Notes under the pieces: generated by a model | Told to the model about the DNA's origin: nothing | Databases searched by the model: none | The model's input: only the letters and a program-made list of their open reading frames with translations | Part shown: positions 60,066 to 64,000 of the stretch, piece after piece | Layout: each line of letters opens with the position of its first letter | Position numbering within the stretch: the stretch's first letter is position 1 | Source of the DNA: Pelomonas sp036401055 | GTDB lineage: Bacteria > Pseudomonadota > Gammaproteobacteria > Burkholderiales > Burkholderiaceae_C | Direction: 5' to 3' | NCBI GenBank assembly: GCA_036401055.1 | Contig: DASWWC010000070.1 | Coordinates: forward strand, 23,339-87,338 | Length of the DNA stretch: 64,000 nt | Program-made: the position numbers and the translations under genes

Positions 60066-61792
60066 TCCGTATCGACGCTGATCCGCACCGCCTCCGCCAG
60101 CGAAGTCTTGCCTTCTCGCACCAGGGCCAGGCTGCGGTCGGCCAGGGTCTTGCCCTTCAGCGAGGCGCGCGCGGCAGCCAGGAAGGCGCCGGCGTCGCTG
60201 CGCTGGATGGCCAGCGCCATGTCGGGGTCCAGCTCCAGCATCTCGTAGATGCCGCGCCGGCCCTGGTAGCCCGTGCCGTGGCACTCCGAGCAGCCGCGGC
60301 CCTTGACGCTGTGCACCGGCCCCACGGGCTCGCCGTTCAAGGCCAGCACTTCGTTGACCCAGGCCTGCTCCTGCGGCGTGGCCTGGTGCGGCTCGGCGCA
60401 GTGCTTGCAGACGCCGCGCAGCAGGCGCTGCGCCAGCACGGCCTGCAGCGAGGTGGCGACCATGAAGGGTGGGGCGCCCATGTCCAGCAGCCGGAACGGC
60501 GTGGAGACCGTGTCCTTGGTGTGCAGCGTGGACAGCAGCAAATGGCCCGTGATGGCGGCGCGCAGGCCGATCTCGGCCGTTTCGGCGTCGCGCATTTCGC
60601 CGACGAGGATGACGTCCGGGTCCTGTCGCAGCGCGGCGCGCAGCACCTTGGCGAAGCTCAGCTCGATCTTCTCGTTGACCTGCACCTGCGTCAGGCCCGG
60701 CAGCCGGTACTCGATGGGGTCTTCGGCCGTGATGATCTTCAGCCTCTCCGCGTCCAGTTCGGCCAGCGCGGCGTACAGCGTGGAGGTCTTGCCGGAGCCT
60801 GTGGGGCCGGTGACGAGGATCATGCCCGAGTCGCGCGCCAGCAGCTCGCGGAAGCGCTGGAGCATGTCGTCGGGCATGGCGATCTGGTCCAGCCGGCGCA
60901 GCGCCGAGCCCTGGCCCAGCAGGCGCATGACGACCGATTCGCCGTACTGGCTGGGCATGGTGGACAGGCGCACGTCCAGCGTGCGGTCGCTCAGGCGCAG
61001 CGTGAAGCGGCCGTCCTGCGGCAGGCGCTTCTCGGAGATGTCGAGGCCGGCCATCAGCTTGAGTCGCTGGGCCAGCGCGGGCGCGATGCGCTTGTCGGCC
61101 TGCGTCAGCGTCTGCAGCAAGCCGTCCACGCGGTTGCGGATCAGCAGTTCGCCTTCCTGCGGCTCGATGTGCACGTCGGACGCACCAGCGCGGGTCGCGT
61201 CCTCGAACACGCTCTGCAGCAGCCTCACGACCGGCGCGCCCTCCTGGCCCACCGCGGCCTGCAGCGCGCCGAAGTCCACCGCGTCGCCGATGTCCTTCTC
61301 CAGCGCCTTGGCCAGCCCGGAGATCTCGTCGCTGCGGCGGTAGTGCTTGTCGAAGACGGCCGGCAGCTGGCTGTCGGCGACGACGGCCATGGCCAGGCGG
61401 CGCTTCAGGATCTTGGCCAGTTCGTCGAAGCCGAACAGGTCCAGCGGGTCGGCCATGGCGACCAGCAGCTGGTCGCCGCGCTCCTCCAGCACGACGGCCC
61501 GGAAGCGCCGGGCCGGCGTCTCGGGCAGCAGGCGCACCAGCTCGGTCTTCAGCGGGAAGGTCTTGAGGTTGACGAAGGGCGCGCGCAGCTGTCGCGCCAG
61601 CACATGGGCCAGCGCCTCCTCGGTGATGAGGTTGGCCTCGATGAGGATGCGGCCCAGCTTCTTGCCGGTGGCGCGCTGCAGCTCCAGCGCCTGGCCCAGC
61701 TGCTCGGCCGAGATCAGCTGCTGCTCGACCAGCACGTCGCCCAGCCGCAGCTTGGGGCGGGGGGCGGCGGCGGTGTCGGCTTCGGTCGTCAT
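60062..61792 (-). CDS. mshE: MSHA pilus assembly ATPase MshE
   Basis: 576 residues. The N-terminus is an MshEN c-di-GMP-binding domain with two motifs (RLGDVLVEQQLISAEQLGQAL and KLGRILIEANLITEEALAHVL split over loops). The GspE motor has Walker A GPTGSGKTS, Asp box TAEDPIEYRL, Walker B DVILVGEMRDAETAEIG and His box LLLSTLHTKDT. A four-cysteine zinc site (CKHC and CSECHG) is present. It powers pilus extension and should respond to c-di-GMP. ATGA overlaps join both neighbours. Confidence 0.94.
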   Translation of the reverse strand: MTTEADTAAAPRPKLRLGDVLVEQQLISAEQLGQALELQRATGKKLGRILIEANLITEEALAHVLARQLRAPFVNLKTFPLKTELVRLLPETPARRFRAVVLEERGDQLLVAMADPLDLFGFDELAKILKRRLAMAVVADSQLPAVFDKHYRRSDEISGLAKALEKDIGDAVDFGALQAAVGQEGAPVVRLLQSVFEDATRAGASDVHIEPQEGELLIRNRVDGLLQTLTQADKRIAPALAQRLKLMAGLDISEKRLPQDGRFTLRLSDRTLDVRLSTMPSQYGESVVMRLLGQGSALRRLDQIAMPDDMLQRFRELLARDSGMILVTGPTGSGKTSTLYAALAELDAERLKIITAEDPIEYRLPGLTQVQVNEKIELSFAKVLRAALRQDPDVILVGEMRDAETAEIGLRAAITGHLLLSTLHTKDTVSTPFRLLDMGAPPFMVATSLQAVLAQRLLRGVCKHCAEPHQATPQEQAWVNEVLALNGEPVGPVHSVKGRGCSECHGTGYQGRRGIYEMLELDPDMALAIQRSDAGAFLAAARASLKGKTLADRSLALVREGKTSLAEAVRISVDTE

Positions 61793-64000
61793 GCGTTGCT
61801 CGTCGCGTGGACCTCGGCCAGCGTCGTGATGCCTTGCAGGACCTTGATGATGCCGTCCTGGCGCAGCGAGCGCATGCCCTCGGCCAGCCCGGCGTGATGG
61901 ATTTCCTCGGCGCGGGCGCCGGTCTGGATCAGGCGGCGTATGTTCCTGGACACGGTCAGCAGCTCGTGCAGGCCAGCGCGGCCCTTGAAACCACTGCCGC
62001 CGCAGGCGGTGCAGCCGGGGCTGTGGTACTTCATCAGCCGGCCGCCCTGGCCGTGCTGCTTGATCCAGTCGGCCATCAGCGTCAGCTTGCTGGGCCGGCC
62101 GTCGGCCGGGAAGACATGCAGGTAGTCGTCCAGCAGCTCCTGCAACTCAGCTTCCTGCATGGGTTCCGCCGTGCGGCAGGCGCCGCAGCTGCGCCGCACC
62201 AGCCGCTGGGCCAGCACGGCGAGCAGCGAGTCGGCGAAGTTGAACGGGTCCATGCCCATGTCCAGCAGCCGGGTGATGGTCTCGGGCGCGCTGTTGGTGT
62301 GCAGCGTGGACATGACCAGGTGGCCGGTCAGCGAGGCCTCGATGGCGATCTCGGCGGTTTCCTGGTCGCGGATCTCGCCAACCATGATGACGTCGGGGTC
62401 GGCGCGCAGGAAGGCGCGCAGCGCCTTCGCGAAGGTCCAGTCGATCTTGGGGTTGACCTGGACCTGGCGCAGCCCAGGCTGCGTGATCTCGATCGGGTCC
62501 TCGGCCGTCCAGATCTTGCGGTCCGCCGTGTTGATGTGGCTGAGTGCCGAGTGCAGCGTGGTGGTCTTGCCGGAACCGGTGGGCCCGACGCACAGCACCA
62601 TGCCGTAGGGCCGGGCGACGGCCGTCTTCAGCGCGTCCAGGTTGGCCGGCGACAACCCGATGCCGTCCAGCGGCAGCGGCTTGCTGCTGGCCAGGATGCG
62701 CATCACCACGTCCTCCAGCCCGTTGTTGGTCGGAATGGTGGCCACGCGCAGCTCCAGCTTGTGCTGGGCCGAGAAGCGCGCGAAGTTGATCTTGCCGTCC
62801 TGCGGCTTGCGGCGCTCGGAGATGTCGAGGTCGCACATGATCTTGATGCGCGCGATCATCGCGTTGCGGTAGGTGTGCGGCAGCTCCAGGTGGTGGTGCA
62901 GCTGGCCATCGCGGCGGAAGCGGATCTTCAGCTTCTCGCGCCCCGGGTGGGTCTCGATGTGGATGTCGGACACGCCCTGGTTGTGCGCCTCGATGATCAT
63001 GGAGTTGATCAGCCGCACCAGCGAGTTGTCGCTCTGCTCGATGGGCGAATCCTCTTCCTTGCCGCCGCGCTCGCTGCTGTCGCGCTCCAGGCTCTCGATG
63101 AGCTTGTTGGAGCTTTCCAGCGCGAAGTCGGGCTGGAAGTCGGGCAGCGGGTCGGTGTTGCTGCGCGGCAGCGCGTCGGCACCGAAACGGTCGAAGGCGC
63201 TGGGGATGGCGAACTGCAAGGTGCCCAGCCGGGTCAGCGTGGGCACGACCTTGAGCTGGGTGATGAACTCCACCTCGTCGATCGCGTCGCGCCGCGTCGG
63301 GTCTTCCATCGCGACGATGAGGCGGCCGTCGCGCAGCACCAGCGGCAGCACCTCCAGCCGCTTGGCCACCGCATGCGGCAGCTTGCGCACCGCGTCGGGC
63401 TCGATGGCGAACTTCTCGACGTCCACGATGGGGTAGCCCATCTTGCGCGCCAGCGCCGACTGCAGCTGGCCGCGGCTGATGACGCCCTTGCGCACCAGCA
63501 GCTCGCCCAGCGGCACCGAGCGGTCCTCTCGCTGCTGCGCCAGCGCCAGCTCCAGCTGCTCGGTCGTGACCAGCTCCAGCGCCAGCAGCGCCTCGCCGAT
63601 GCGCACCATGGGCATCTTGGCCTGCTGCTCGATGGCCAGCAACAGTTGGTCGGCGGTGACGATGTGCTGCTCGACCAGGATGTCACCGACGCGGCGCTGG
63701 CGCAGGCCGGTCTGCTCGACGGCGGCGGCCGACAGTTGCTCGGGCGTGACCAGCTGGTCCTTCAGCAGCAGATCGCCGATGCGCTCGCCGATCTCGAAAT
63801 GCGTCAGCACCTCGCGCGGGATGAACACGCGTCGCACCGAGTCGTCGGCCTCCGACAGCGGCGGGAACAGGAACAGGCCCAGCTTGTCGTGGTGGTGGCC
63901 GATGGTGATGCCCTTGAGCTCGTCGCCGCCGGCGAACACGACGCGGAACGGCGTGCGCGGGCGTTGGTCCAGGCTCAGCGGGGCGGCATGGTCGTCGGCG
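61789..64000 (-). CDS. GspE/PilB-family ATPase with four MshEN-type motifs, partial (N-terminus beyond right edge)
   Basis: At least 736 residues, with no stop up to the right edge, so it starts outside the window. The visible N-terminal part holds FRVVFAGGDELKG and GLFLFPPL, then four consecutive 30-residue units at 63424-63783, each opening R/P-x-G (RIGDLLL, RVGDILV, RIGEALL, PLGELLV). The motor has GPTGSGKTT, TAEDPIEI, DVIMVGEIRDQETAEIA and HLVMSTLHTNSAPE, and a zinc site (CGAC and CTACGG). It is upstream of and coupled to mshE. Its role may be a second extension ATPase or a regulatory subunit of the same motor. Confidence 0.9.
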   Translation of the reverse strand, partial: ADDHAAPLSLDQRPRTPFRVVFAGGDELKGITIGHHHDKLGLFLFPPLSEADDSVRRVFIPREVLTHFEIGERIGDLLLKDQLVTPEQLSAAAVEQTGLRQRRVGDILVEQHIVTADQLLLAIEQQAKMPMVRIGEALLALELVTTEQLELALAQQREDRSVPLGELLVRKGVISRGQLQSALARKMGYPIVDVEKFAIEPDAVRKLPHAVAKRLEVLPLVLRDGRLIVAMEDPTRRDAIDEVEFITQLKVVPTLTRLGTLQFAIPSAFDRFGADALPRSNTDPLPDFQPDFALESSNKLIESLERDSSERGGKEEDSPIEQSDNSLVRLINSMIIEAHNQGVSDIHIETHPGREKLKIRFRRDGQLHHHLELPHTYRNAMIARIKIMCDLDISERRKPQDGKINFARFSAQHKLELRVATIPTNNGLEDVVMRILASSKPLPLDGIGLSPANLDALKTAVARPYGMVLCVGPTGSGKTTTLHSALSHINTADRKIWTAEDPIEITQPGLRQVQVNPKIDWTFAKALRAFLRADPDVIMVGEIRDQETAEIAIEASLTGHLVMSTLHTNSAPETITRLLDMGMDPFNFADSLLAVLAQRLVRRSCGACRTAEPMQEAELQELLDDYLHVFPADGRPSKLTLMADWIKQHGQGGRLMKYHSPGCTACGGSGFKGRAGLHELLTVSRNIRRLIQTGARAEEIHHAGLAEGMRSLRQDGIIKVLQGITTLAEVHATSNA

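Noticed and set aside
1..64000. CRISPR arrays, tRNA, rRNA, insertion sequences or prophage genes
   Set aside because: No regularly spaced repeats, no cloverleaf or rRNA segments and no transposase, integrase or phage structural genes were recognised on either strand.

Overview
The window is high-GC, densely coded bacterial DNA, almost certainly from a betaproteobacterium of the order Burkholderiales. I infer this from the smc-zipA pair, dapC-dapD, a class II-like PrmB, AlgZ/AlgR-type regulators and a complete MSHA-type pilus block. The Rubrivivax/Leptothrix/Roseateles group is my best guess, but no rRNA is present to settle it. No tRNA, rRNA, CRISPR array, phage or insertion sequence was seen. 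No gene-free stretch exceeds 300 bases; the longest is the 249-base gap at 485-733.

Layout. 1-1819: a secreted CE1-type esterase (cut by the left edge) divergent from a LacI regulator. 1920-3592: lexA divergent from an asparaginase, with two SOS-box-like sites between them. 3599-5035: the ohrR-ohr peroxide switch and a DUF1304 membrane protein. 5055-11743, all on the minus strand: queF, dapC, dapD, a PilU-like ATPase, prmB and an ABC-F ATPase. 11850-17712: smc, zipA and a CorC-like membrane protein, translationally coupled. 17722-24932: an accessory-looking block with a Na+/H+ antiporter, a nirM-like cytochrome, cd1 nitrite reductase nirS, a TonB receptor, an HD-GYP protein and a hemerythrin. 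24964-26991: ligA. 26945-32912: a LysR regulator divergent from pirin, emrA, emrB and a NodT-type outer-membrane channel. 32917-36970: a small membrane protein and a PepSY protein behind a Fur-like promoter, then waaA and a phosphohexomutase. 37106-39768: an AlgZ/AlgR-like two-component pair and a periplasmic binding protein. 39824-42635: an Ada-AlkA fusion, ogt and an EamA transporter. 42694-45553: a secreted GH43 enzyme and a secreted beta-helix protein. 45637-47322: an unknown secreted protein broken by an in-frame amber codon.

47335-64000 (minus strand) is one coordinated MSHA-like type IV pilus locus. In transcription order it holds a large GspE-like ATPase (runs off the right edge), mshE, mshG, mshA, mshC, mshD, mshO, mshP, an mshQ-like giant surface protein, mshI, a pilN-like gene, mshJ, mshK and the secretin mshL. 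Most junctions are 1-4 base stop/start overlaps. Both ATPases carry MshEN-type cyclic-di-GMP-binding motifs, so pilus activity is probably set by c-di-GMP. An HD-GYP phosphodiesterase candidate lies elsewhere in the window.

The most notable non-genic signals are: a perfect 20-base-arm inverted repeat that carries a consensus -10 box in its spacer (34265-34311); two LacI-type palindromes 43 kb apart that may join two plant-polysaccharide loci; and a dispersed two-hairpin repeat, one copy of which appears to encode part of the mshP leader peptide.
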